From an uncultured Actinomycetes bacterium (GTDB lineage: Bacteria > Actinomycetota > Acidimicrobiia > Acidimicrobiales > Ilumatobacteraceae), in NCBI GenBank assembly GCA_937927625.1, contig CALBSD010000021.1, positions 1 to 34,113 of the forward strand: a DNA stretch of 34,113 bases, in the 5' to 3' direction. This document shows, one piece after another, positions 17,150-24,750 of the stretch (the stretch's first letter is position 1; each line of letters starts with the position of its first letter). The position numbers and the translations under genes were made by a program. The notes beneath the pieces were generated by a model. That model worked only from the letters and a program-made list of their open reading frames with translations. It was not told where the DNA came from and made no database searches.

Positions 17150-17701
17150 ATGCGAGTACCAAGAACATTTGTATTCGTCGACATCTCAGGTTTCACCAAC
17201 TTCACCACCGAGAATGGCGACGACGCCGCCGGTCGCCTTTTGGCGTCATGGCGCGCGGTCACTCGCGATGTTGCGTCCGAAACGGGAGTCCGAATCGCCA
17301 AATGGCTGGGTGACGGCTGCATGATCGTGGCAGTAGACCAGCGCGATGCCGTCACCTTCTCTCTCGAGCTGCAGAAGCGCTCTGCAACGGCCTGCGCGCC
17401 CCTCAGCATCCGCATTGGCATGGCTTCTGGCCTCGCACTCTTATTCGAGGGCGACGACTACATCGGAACCGCTGTGAACATGGCTGCGCGCCTCTGTGAC
17501 GCCGCTGAGCCCTACGAAGTGATCATTCCGACCGAGCAGGTGGAAAACCTTCCTGAGGGCGTTGTGACGACCCCTCACGTGCCTCTCACGCTTCGTGGCT
17601 TGAACGAGGCAATCCCTGTGGTGACGTTGACGGGTGAAGCATCAAATGCTGCACGCAACGACACCGGCGAGTTGTGGACTCGCTCCCCCTTCGTCGTCTA
17701 A
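17150..17701 (+). CDS. Stand-alone class III nucleotide cyclase domain protein
   Basis: This 183-aa protein is almost only a class III adenylate/guanylate cyclase domain. Metal-binding aspartates are Asp11 in FVFVDISGFT and Asp55 in KWLGDGCMI; Lys51 stands at the base-recognition position; Asn110 and Arg114 in GTAVNMAARL are the transition-state residues, and Asp103 precedes YIGTAVN. All key residues are present, so it is probably active, most likely forming cAMP as a homodimer, although many actinobacterial members have unproven products. There is no sensor or membrane domain. It lies between the VWA and AAA+ genes on the opposite strand, 35 bp from the VWA start. Its stop overlaps the stop of the next gene by 3 bases. 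Confidence 0.88.
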   Translation: MRVPRTFVFVDISGFTNFTTENGDDAAGRLLASWRAVTRDVASETGVRIAKWLGDGCMIVAVDQRDAVTFSLELQKRSATACAPLSIRIGMASGLALLFEGDDYIGTAVNMAARLCDAAEPYEVIIPTEQVENLPEGVVTTPHVPLTLRGLNEAIPVVTLTGEASNAARNDTGELWTRSPFVV

Positions 17702-17919
17702 ACAACTTCTGCGCTGGAAGCCGCCGACTCGCGTTGTAGGCGACGCTTGCGAACAGTTCCAATCACAGCTGTTGCGATCCATCCCATCCAGCCGAAAATT
17801 CCGAGCACAGCACCCCAGACAGGAATATTCATACGAGAACCAATGAGATACCCGATAAGTATCGACGGCAGGATGAAGAACATTCCCACGGTGCCTGGAT
17901 CCATAGCGAATATTTGCAT
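17698..17919 (-). CDS. Small two-helix membrane protein
   Basis: This 73-aa protein has two hydrophobic helices (about 11-27 and 33-54), a short Asn-Ile-Pro turn between, and a basic then Ser/Ala-rich tail. I do not recognise a specific family. It is 78 bp downstream of the AAA+ ATPase gene on the same strand and may be co-transcribed. Its TAG overlaps the TAA of the convergent cyclase gene. Confidence 0.7.
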   Translation of the reverse strand: MQIFAMDPGTVGMFFILPSILIGYLIGSRMNIPVWGAVLGIFGWMGWIATAVIGTVRKRRLQRESAASSAEVV

Positions 17920-17997
17920 GTCAACTCCTCAAATCTCTGATGACACTAAAGAATTCTCCAACTGCTGACAAGCAATAAATCAGATGGGTTCGAGTCG

Positions 17998-19425
17998 TTA
18001 CTTCGAGCGAGAGCGATAGGTGGCTTTTCCGCCTGATGCGTCTTTGTTGAGACGTCGTGTGAGGTGAAGACCTTCGAGGATGAACTCCACGGCACTGGCA
18101 ACAACCTCGGGCGACTGATCGCCGCCCGTGATGGTGTTGATAGGCCCGCTGAGTGCAGGAATCTGATTCACCAAAGTGACGAGTTCTGCAGAAGGAACAT
18201 CTTCTCCGACATGCGCAATTGCACCGGTTTCAAAGGCGGTGACAACTTCCGTCATCGTGATGCCGGCTGTGGCTTCGCGATACACCTGGAACACTGCGTC
18301 AGAAATGAGGCGTTCCAGAATGACGGACTCACGGCCTTCTTCCAGGCTTTCGACTTCTACTTTTCCACCCGTTGATGCGGCGAGAGCTCCAAGGTCGCTG
18401 ACGCGTGGTGCAACATCGCGTTCGCCTGCGCGAAGTGCACGACGCACTGCGTTTGCGCTGAGAATTTCAATGTTGCTGACAGACAATCGAACGCTGACGC
18501 CGCTGCGCTGATTCACCATCGCACTGTCACGTGCTTGATGCGAGAACGTTGCAATGATGCGCTCCATGAATGCAGGCATCGTGACCTTCACGTCACCGAT
18601 TGAAGCGGGACGTGCTTCCTGACGCATGATCGCAATTTCGGTATCAACTTCCAACGGATAGTGCGTGCGAATCTGGCTACCAAAGCGGTCTTTCAAAGGC
18701 GTAATGATGCGACCGCGGTTGGTGTAATCCTCTGGGTTTGCAGATGCAACCAACAAGACGTCAATCGGAAGACTGATCTTGTAACCACGAATCTGCACAT
18801 CGCGTTCCTCGAGAATGTTCAACAAGCCAACTTGAATTCGCTCGGAAAGGTCGGGCAATTCGTTAATCGCAAACACGCCACGGTTGGTGCGCGGAACCAT
18901 GCCGTAATGCAAAGTGAGTTCATCGCTGAGGTAACGACCTTCTGCAACCTTGATGGGGTCAACTTCACCAATGAGGTCAGAAATAGAAGTGTCCGGTGTT
19001 GCAAGTTTTTCGCCAAAACGCTCACTGCGATGCACCCACGTAATTGGTGTGTTGTCACCTTCTGCTTCAACAAGATTCTTTGCGTGGCGTGACACAGGGT
19101 TGTACGGATCGTCATTGATTTCACTGCCGGCGACGATGGGCATCCATTCATCAAGCAAGTTGGTGAGTGAACGAATCATGCGGGTCTTTGCCTGACCACG
19201 CTCACCAAGGAACACCACGTCGTGGCCGGCGAGAAGTGCGTTCTCCAACTGCGGCATCACAGTGTCTTCGTAACCCATCACGCCGTCAAAAAGTGGCTTG
19301 CCTTCAGAGATATTGCGCACGGCATTGGTGCGCAGTTCTTCTTTGACAGGGACCGATTTCCAACCGGATGCACGAAGGGCTCCGAGTGTGGTGGGCAGGG
19401 ACGCTGGCACTTCAGGCTTTGTCAT
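17998..19425 (-). CDS. MoxR/ChlI-like AAA+ ATPase
   Basis: This 475-aa AAA+ protein has Walker A GERGQAKT (about 74-81), a Walker B region GVFAINELPDL in which the usual Asp-Glu is Asn-Glu (which I believe is normal for this subgroup), sensor 1 ASANPEDYTN, the arginine finger region PLKDRFGS, and a helical C-terminus (SVRLSVSNIEIL). Similar proteins are annotated as magnesium chelatase subunit I or sigma-54-interacting ATPases and work with VWA partners. The start at ATG 19425 is chosen because the extra 17 upstream codons do not look like family sequence. It probably acts with the VWA protein at 15111-17114 in an ATP-driven chaperone complex. Confidence 0.88.
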   Translation of the reverse strand: MTKPEVPASLPTTLGALRASGWKSVPVKEELRTNAVRNISEGKPLFDGVMGYEDTVMPQLENALLAGHDVVFLGERGQAKTRMIRSLTNLLDEWMPIVAGSEINDDPYNPVSRHAKNLVEAEGDNTPITWVHRSERFGEKLATPDTSISDLIGEVDPIKVAEGRYLSDELTLHYGMVPRTNRGVFAINELPDLSERIQVGLLNILEERDVQIRGYKISLPIDVLLVASANPEDYTNRGRIITPLKDRFGSQIRTHYPLEVDTEIAIMRQEARPASIGDVKVTMPAFMERIIATFSHQARDSAMVNQRSGVSVRLSVSNIEILSANAVRRALRAGERDVAPRVSDLGALAASTGGKVEVESLEEGRESVILERLISDAVFQVYREATAGITMTEVVTAFETGAIAHVGEDVPSAELVTLVNQIPALSGPINTITGGDQSPEVVASAVEFILEGLHLTRRLNKDASGGKATYRSRSK

Positions 19426-19472
19426 AGTGCGACAGTACCGCCAACAGGGACCAGACCACCTAGCGAGAAGGA

Positions 19473-20543
19473 TCAACTCTGGTGCTTGGCGTAAACAAAA
19501 TCTCCGTCGTACCCAACAACTCCTTCAACGCCGTATTTGTCGGCCTTCTCTGCGAAGTCCAAAAGTGCATCAAGAGTCCCGGGCCCAAATAAGCCATCAC
19601 TTTCTATCTTGTAGCCCTTGTCAATCAGCACATTCTGTAGATCCGCAACTTCACTGCCTTCTGAACAGACCGTTATAAATCCACTCTCGGCGTCGCTAAT
19701 TGAAGTGTCATCCAAGTAGACGCCCTCATCCCACTCTGGATCGTTCAAACTCTGACAACGCCAAGCTGCGACATCCCATTCACTGAATCGCACAATTGCT
19801 CGAGTATCAACCTTGATCTGTCCGCGAAACTGAAAACGAAAGACTGAAGCCTTCTCCAGTGGAATATTGGGATAGCAACACGTTCTAGGTACTCCCACTC
19901 TCACCACTGTGTCTGAAGCTCGCTCCATCAATGTTCCAGTAGCCGATGCTGAAGAGATGAGCCTTAAACGGTCAACTTCAAGTTTCAAAACAATCGCCAC
20001 AGAAACCTGATCGTCAACGCCGCAATGCACAACTATGTTTTCGCGACCTCGATATTTCCAAGAATCAGCTACCGAGGCGCCACTGGAAGTGCCATTTATA
20101 ACAAAACGATCAGTTGAATCTTCCCACCAGAGTTCATCAGTTGCGCACGTTGGTTCAATTTCTCCAAGTTCCAAATAGCGATTCACCGGAGTGGGAATTG
20201 TGGGATTCACTTGAGTTGAATCCGATACCGATATGGGAACAGTGAGCGAGGACGAAGTGTCATCCGAGGAATTGGCTGCTTGAAGACCCAGAGCAAGAAT
20301 TGCAAAAGCCGCAAGAGAGGCCGCGATGAAAACTGATTTGGGCAACACTTTCAAACGATCGATGAACGACGTAGACACATTTTTCGGATGTATTTCCTCC
20401 GTTACAGAGACTTCATTGGCAGGGAATTCAACGGGAGTTGGCAGGGCCAGAACTTCTGTCTCCCGAATCGCCCCACACTCCGGGCAGAAACGTGCAGAAC
20501 CGTTTACGGGGTGTCCACATGATGTGCAAAACAAATTTGCCAC
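19473..20543 (-). CDS. Zinc-ribbon, single-pass membrane protein with peptidoglycan-binding-like C-terminus
   Basis: This 356-aa protein has an N-terminal zinc ribbon (Cys6, Cys9, Cys20, Cys23; CTSCG and CPECG), a linker, one membrane helix at about 70-90 (FIAASLAAFAILALGLQ), a Ser/Thr-rich stretch, and an external part with several cysteines (CGVD, CCYPN, WRCQS, VCSEGS) that may form disulfides. The end (EVADLQNVLIDKGYKIESDG then LFGPGTLDALLDFA) resembles the PG_binding_1 repeat. The central part is not recognised. It lies 47 bp upstream of the AAA+ gene on the same strand and may be its operon partner. It is divergent from the NERD-helicase gene. Confidence 0.75.
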   Translation of the reverse strand: MANLFCTSCGHPVNGSARFCPECGAIRETEVLALPTPVEFPANEVSVTEEIHPKNVSTSFIDRLKVLPKSVFIAASLAAFAILALGLQAANSSDDTSSSLTVPISVSDSTQVNPTIPTPVNRYLELGEIEPTCATDELWWEDSTDRFVINGTSSGASVADSWKYRGRENIVVHCGVDDQVSVAIVLKLEVDRLRLISSASATGTLMERASDTVVRVGVPRTCCYPNIPLEKASVFRFQFRGQIKVDTRAIVRFSEWDVAAWRCQSLNDPEWDEGVYLDDTSISDAESGFITVCSEGSEVADLQNVLIDKGYKIESDGLFGPGTLDALLDFAEKADKYGVEGVVGYDGDFVYAKHQS

Positions 20544-20610
20544 GGCTATTTTCCTAAATCTCCGAAGTTCTTTTATCTAAGACCTCGATGGTACTTCATT
20601 CCAAATTTGG

Positions 20611-22311
20611 TTGAAACAAAAGAGCCAAGTCAGCATCGCCAATGGACTCCAACAACAGTTCTGGCACAATAGGAACGTGGCGCACCTCTTCCCTTCCGAC
20701 TTTGACATTGAGCAGATGGTCGAGGCCGAACAACGAGTCATGAAAACCTTCCTCAATGAGTTAAGTGATGATTGGTACGTCGTTCCTAATGTTCTTGTCA
20801 CCGTCGGAGGAGACGACTTCGAAATTGATTGCCTACTTGTCAGCCACTCAGACGGCATGTTCGCCGTTGAGGTGAAGGGAGGAGTTATCACGGTCGAAGA
20901 AGGACAGTGGCGCTCATACAAAACCATCATCAAAGATCCTGCCGAACAGGTGATGAAGGCAAAACATGCTCTCCTAAAACGTCTCAAGAAACACAAGATT
21001 TCATCCGCTGATTCTTTTCTTCAACATCTAGTTGTCTTTCCCGATATCGAAGACTTCCCGACCGAAGGAGCTGGACCCAATTGCCCACGATCCATAGTTC
21101 TCGCCGGTGCCGACCTGAGGTTCGTCGATGTTGCGCTCAAAAACATCAGTGGCGGAAAAAATCCGATGAGCCCTGAAAAAATGAGTGAGGTTCTAAAGGC
21201 GCTTCGTCCGGACGTGACCGAAATTCATGTCGATGGAAGTTTCGTCAAAGGAACGACACAGCGCATAACAAAGACCACTAATCAACATCTTCGGATCGTG
21301 ATTGAACTTGATGGAAACAAGCACCTATTCGTGTCTGGTCCTGCAGGAACCGGGAAGACCTTCGTTGCAACTAAATGGGCTGAAAGATCAGTTGCCCGTG
21401 GAGACCGCACACTCATTGTTTGCTTCAATGAGATTCTCGGCGAAGATCTCCAACGTCGTCTTAGCGACCTCTCCGCAACTTCAGAACTCCACCCAATGTT
21501 GCGTGCGGGTGCATTTCATAAGGTCCTCGAATCAGTTCTTGGATCAATGGCACCTCCTCAGCCATCTTCCTTCGCCAGCAAAGAAGCTGAGAGAAGTTGG
21601 TGGCGGTCTGCATATGTTGATGCTTTGAAAAAGGAACTCTCCTTCATCTCAGAGCGATACGACACCGTCATCATTGATGAAGTGCAGGATTTCCAACCCG
21701 AGTGGATTGAAGCCCTGAAAAGCCTTCTTGAAAATCCGGACACTGGTCGCGTCTATATGTTGGGCGACGAACAACAAAAGATCTATAACGCCGAATGGGA
21801 GACGCCCGAGGGATATTTCTCGATTCCGCTTGAAATCAATGTTCGCAATACACGGAGGATTTCACGCTTTGTCGAGCAATTCGGCGGTGCTCCCACAAGT
21901 AGCACAGCGCCATCTGGGCCGAAGGTAGTTGTTACAAAGGCAAATGCAATCAAGGAATGTCGAAAGGCCATTGCAAAAGCCATTTCAGAGGCTGTTGGAA
22001 CAATGGACATTCCGCCTTCACAAATCATGATTCTCACCGGACGAACAGAACTGCGTGACCAACTGAAAAGTGAATTAATTGATGACTATCGCATCACTAG
22101 TTGGGACGATCGTGATGAAGATTCAATTGTCTGCGAGACAATCCACAAAACCAAAGGAATAGAACGAACAGCTGTCATCGTTGCCGACTTACAAGAACGC
22201 CCGGACAAAACCTTGCTTTACATCGGTGCTAGTCGCGCCGTCGCACATCTTGCAATTGTTGGTTCACAAGCACTCGTTGATCTCGCAAACATGAATGAAA
22301 AAACGCAATAG
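20611..22311 (+). CDS. NERD nuclease-related domain fused to SF1 (UvrD/Rep-like) helicase
   Basis: This 566-aa protein has an N-terminal NERD domain (about 33-130) with the nuclease motif Asp73 ... Glu87-x-Lys89 (FEIDCLLV, VEVKGG), followed by a superfamily 1 helicase core: Walker A GPAGTGKT at about 243-250, motif II IIDEVQDF (Asp356, Glu357), motif III YMLGDEQQKIY, motif IV-like LEINVRNTRRI, HKTKGIE and a final YIGASRAVAHLAI. Accessory 1B/2B domains are largely missing, so it is a compact helicase. Such fusions are common in defence islands and some are shown to be antiphage genes; here that is inference. The start is the TTG at 20611, without a clear ribosome-binding site; Met36 at 20716 is an alternative but would cut close to the NERD domain. 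Confidence 0.85.
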   Translation: MKQKSQVSIANGLQQQFWHNRNVAHLFPSDFDIEQMVEAEQRVMKTFLNELSDDWYVVPNVLVTVGGDDFEIDCLLVSHSDGMFAVEVKGGVITVEEGQWRSYKTIIKDPAEQVMKAKHALLKRLKKHKISSADSFLQHLVVFPDIEDFPTEGAGPNCPRSIVLAGADLRFVDVALKNISGGKNPMSPEKMSEVLKALRPDVTEIHVDGSFVKGTTQRITKTTNQHLRIVIELDGNKHLFVSGPAGTGKTFVATKWAERSVARGDRTLIVCFNEILGEDLQRRLSDLSATSELHPMLRAGAFHKVLESVLGSMAPPQPSSFASKEAERSWWRSAYVDALKKELSFISERYDTVIIDEVQDFQPEWIEALKSLLENPDTGRVYMLGDEQQKIYNAEWETPEGYFSIPLEINVRNTRRISRFVEQFGGAPTSSTAPSGPKVVVTKANAIKECRKAIAKAISEAVGTMDIPPSQIMILTGRTELRDQLKSELIDDYRITSWDDRDEDSIVCETIHKTKGIERTAVIVADLQERPDKTLLYIGASRAVAHLAIVGSQALVDLANMNEKTQ

Positions 22312-22327
22312 TTAGGCCTTTGTGTAA

Positions 22328-22347
22328 GTCATTGAAAGTGCAATGAC
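22328..22347. repeat. Inverted repeat after the NERD-helicase gene
   Basis: GTCATTG (22328-22334) and CAATGAC (22341-22347) form a perfect 7-bp stem with a 6-base loop, 16 bp after the stop codon. No T-run follows, so it may be a weak terminator or a protein-binding site. Confidence 0.4.
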
Positions 22348-22364
22348 TCTGCCAGAAATCACCG

Positions 22365-22380
22365 AAAACATTAATGTTTT
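22365..22380. promoter_or_regulatory. Perfect 16-bp palindrome, candidate operator
   Basis: AAAACATTAATGTTTT is exactly self-complementary. It lies just before GAAAGGA and 32 bp before the first possible start of the next gene, a place suited to a dimeric repressor. Confidence 0.45.
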
Positions 22381-22412
22381 GAAAGGATTTGTTTCAGCAG
22401 TGATGCTCCGTA

Positions 22413-23093
22413 GTGTTCCTCCACATGAATTCTTCACAACTCACCTTGCATATCCCAACTCTGTTGAAAGCTCGTAACGAACGCGACATCATCAGATCCG
22501 AATTTGTTGACCTCTCCGCTGTCGCCGACATCATTGAAGGATATGTTTCCGTCAATCACTCTGATGATCCGTATGTTCATAGTGCAACGATTCTTCGGAT
22601 AGCTGCGTTAGATACCTACTTCGAAGAGTTGAACGTAGACCCATTTGATATGCGACTTGCAAAAGTGATTATTCATGTCATTCTCGAAGGCGAGACCTGG
22701 AAAGTTGGTGATGTGAACACGCCGGACGAACGATTGGAGGAGATTTTTACCGCCGAGCATATGACCGACTTTCGTGAGCAACTTTCGATGACTCCGGTTA
22801 TCTGCACCCGAAATGAGCTTGAAGCCGAGATATTTGTTCCTGACTTGTTTTCATTGACATTTCTCGCCCGTCCCACGGGAACGATTGCAGATACCAGTAA
22901 GGACATCATCGCCCGTGAAGAACGCCGTCTCTTTCGTCCAAGTGATGAAACCATTCGATTTGAACTAGTGGATGACTGCGATGTAGTCGGCGAACCCTAT
23001 GAGGTTTCCGATTATGACGAGTGGGCCTCAGGTGCCGAGTTTTATTGGGACGATCAATTCGATGATTCCGATGATTCCGATGATGGGGAGTAA
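22413..23093 (+). CDS. Acidic protein of unknown function, downstream of the NERD helicase
   Basis: This 226-aa soluble protein is rich in Asp and Glu. I do not recognise a family. The N-terminal half looks helical and regular (RNERDIIRSEFVDLSAVADII, split by short loops); the middle has FVPDLFSLTFLARP; the tail is highly acidic and ends in DDSDDSDDGE, encoded by three tandem 9-bp units GATGATTCC/GATGATTCC/GATGATGGG (23061-23087). The start may be GTG 22413 or ATG 22425 (MNSSQLTLHIPTLL); GAAAGGA at 22381 is rather far from both. It lies 101 bp after the NERD-helicase gene and may be its partner. An acidic tail could mimic DNA, but that is speculation. The terminator copy follows at once. Confidence 0.7.
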   Translation: MFLHMNSSQLTLHIPTLLKARNERDIIRSEFVDLSAVADIIEGYVSVNHSDDPYVHSATILRIAALDTYFEELNVDPFDMRLAKVIIHVILEGETWKVGDVNTPDERLEEIFTAEHMTDFREQLSMTPVICTRNELEAEIFVPDLFSLTFLARPTGTIADTSKDIIAREERRLFRPSDETIRFELVDDCDVVGEPYEVSDYDEWASGAEFYWDDQFDDSDDSDDGE

Positions 23094-23100
23094 AATAAAA

Positions 23101-23127
23101 GGCCCGAGGCATTCGCCCCGGCCCTTT
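23101..23127. terminator. Hairpin terminator (copy A)
   Basis: GGCCCGAGGC and GCCCCGGCC pair around ATTC, flanked by A-runs and a CTTT. It can end the plus-strand acidic-protein gene and, on the minus strand, the two-gene cassette. It is the counterpart of the sdhB terminator at 25587-25613. Confidence 0.75.
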
Positions 23128-23144
23128 CATACTTCGTTCAGCAA

Positions 23145-23186
23145 TTACTTGCGCGCGAGGTCCTTGCGGTTCGCAAACTTTGCCTT
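23145..23186 (-). pseudogene. Remnant of sdhB 3' end
   Basis: On the minus strand, 13 codons read KAKFANRKDLARK followed by TAA, identical in amino acids to the end of the intact SdhB at 25631. The similarity stops exactly at 23186, 8 bp after the end of the cassette gene (stop at 23194). This is what a gene end displaced by insertion of the cassette would leave. Confidence 0.85.
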
Positions 23187-23193
23187 TTGCTAC

Positions 23194-24750
23194 TCACTGA
23201 AACTCTCGTTTTTCACTCTCACGAGTCAATATATCCTTTGCAATATTTGTGACTCTTGATTTTTCGGCTGGGCCAAAAATTAGCTCTCCTGATGAACTTA
23301 GTTCTCTCCAACGAAACTCCTTGACGTCTCTTAGATTCAGAAATTTCTTTTTCAAAGCTCCAATAACTTCAAACTCCTCGTACTTCGAGCGATTATCGCG
23401 TTCCTCCTTTGACGAGAGGTGCAGGCATAGGCTGGTCTTTCGGTCAAAATTGTTACTGATTACGACAAAGTGGCGATTTTTTGAATTCTGATCTCGGCCA
23501 TTCTGAGATTCTCTGGAATAAATCGAGAACAATTCAGGAGCAGTTGGAAGCAAGATTTCCTTGGCTATCTGCTCAATTCGTTCGATTCCACTCTGATTTA
23601 ATGAAAGCCCGCCAGGTGGCCTCATTTCATCCCATCTAATTTCTTTGACATCCCGCTTATTCAAAAAATTTCTCTTCGATGCTCCAACTACTTCAAACTC
23701 TTCATACTTGGACTGATTCTCGCGTTCCTCTCGCGATGTGAAATACAAATAGAGGCTCTTTTTCCGAACTAGGTCGTTTTTGATAACAACAAACGGGCGA
23801 TCTTTGAATTCATAGTCATCGTCATTCAGCATCTCGCCCCAATAGATCGTGAAAATCTTTGGCGGAGTAAAGATGGTCCGAGAGGAATTGGATAAGTATG
23901 GACTTGGTGAAGTTTGCTTCGGAGGGGTAACGGTTGCAGTTGGGGAACTACGCACGGGAGATTCGTTGTACGAACCCGACACGCCATATGTCGGAGAGGG
24001 GCGCCACGGAGCAGGGGGATTGTGTGTGGATGGACTGTAGGTCATTGGAGGTCTATAGGAAGTTGGAATACTAAACGGTTGACCCATTGAGTATTTCTTA
24101 ATCACCGAACTGCCTTTTAGAAATTCCTGTACGACCAAGCCGACATACACGACCAGATATATCGGCACGAGAACAACCAGCAACCCAGGATAAATCAATA
24201 CAAGAAATGGGACTGAAACTGCTGCGAAAATAATCGCAGGGGCGCTCAACACTCTCCAAACAAGTGTATTGGCATGAAGCTTAAAGACTGGTATCGAATA
24301 AATTGCACTCAAAATGAGCAAAACAGCAACAACTGGTCCATAGAAATAGATAACCGGGTTTTCTGGAGCAGCAAGCAGTCGAAATGTGATCAGCCATAGG
24401 CGAAAGTAGAGATAAAGCACTGCAATTTGTATGGGCACTCGAATAACTCGACCAACAACAACACGAATGAACTTGGGAAGTTTAGTCTGATGGACCGACA
24501 GCGAAACCGCTTGTGGCAGTACCCAACCTAGAACAAAAAATTCTTTGGTCATATTGTAAATCAGAGACATCAAATTATAAATCGGTGTGATCAAAATTAG
24601 GAGTAAACCAAGAATTACATTCTGAGTTGACTTCTGCTTCCGATTTATCGGACGAAATTCCTCCGACAAGGAGAGGAAATTACGACAAACATCAAATGAC
24701 TTCCAGCGTTGCAATTTATTTCTCCGCCCTTCCGACAGCTTCATCCTCAC
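23194..24750 (-). CDS. Multi-pass membrane protein with two tandem PemK/MazF-like domains
   Basis: This 518-aa protein has a basic N-terminus, about five membrane helices (roughly 44-66, 106-124, 136-158, 166-186, 187-208), a Pro/Ser/Thr-rich linker (221-298) and two copies of a roughly 100-residue domain (299-402 and 407-511). Each copy has a first strand (IFTIYWGEM), DRPFVVIKND or NRHFVVISNN, LYFTSREERENQSKYEEFEVVGA or its equivalent, FLNKRDVKEIRW or FLNLRDVKEFRW, and a final helix. This order resembles PemK/MazF toxins (xRPxLVISND, a central Thr/Ser, a late VxQIR). In copy 2 the Arg-Pro is Arg-His. MazF toxins cut RNA; activity here is unknown. The start (24750, or ATG 24744) overlaps the NUDIX gene by up to 35 bp. 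Confidence 0.7.
   Translation of the reverse strand: MRMKLSEGRRNKLQRWKSFDVCRNFLSLSEEFRPINRKQKSTQNVILGLLLILITPIYNLMSLIYNMTKEFFVLGWVLPQAVSLSVHQTKLPKFIRVVVGRVIRVPIQIAVLYLYFRLWLITFRLLAAPENPVIYFYGPVVAVLLILSAIYSIPVFKLHANTLVWRVLSAPAIIFAAVSVPFLVLIYPGLLVVLVPIYLVVYVGLVVQEFLKGSSVIKKYSMGQPFSIPTSYRPPMTYSPSTHNPPAPWRPSPTYGVSGSYNESPVRSSPTATVTPPKQTSPSPYLSNSSRTIFTPPKIFTIYWGEMLNDDDYEFKDRPFVVIKNDLVRKKSLYLYFTSREERENQSKYEEFEVVGASKRNFLNKRDVKEIRWDEMRPPGGLSLNQSGIERIEQIAKEILLPTAPELFSIYSRESQNGRDQNSKNRHFVVISNNFDRKTSLCLHLSSKEERDNRSKYEEFEVIGALKKKFLNLRDVKEFRWRELSSSGELIFGPAEKSRVTNIAKDILTRESEKREFQ

Larger units (their letters stand above)
23097..23186. repeat. Direct repeat copy A (terminator plus sdhB 3' end)
   Basis: These 90 bases align without gaps to 25583-25672 with 8 mismatches (82/90). 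They hold a hairpin terminator and the last codons of an sdhB gene. Mismatches in the coding part are synonymous (Asp GAC/GAT, Ala GCG/GCA), which points to a copy from a diverged but functional sdhB rather than random decay. Confidence 0.9.
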
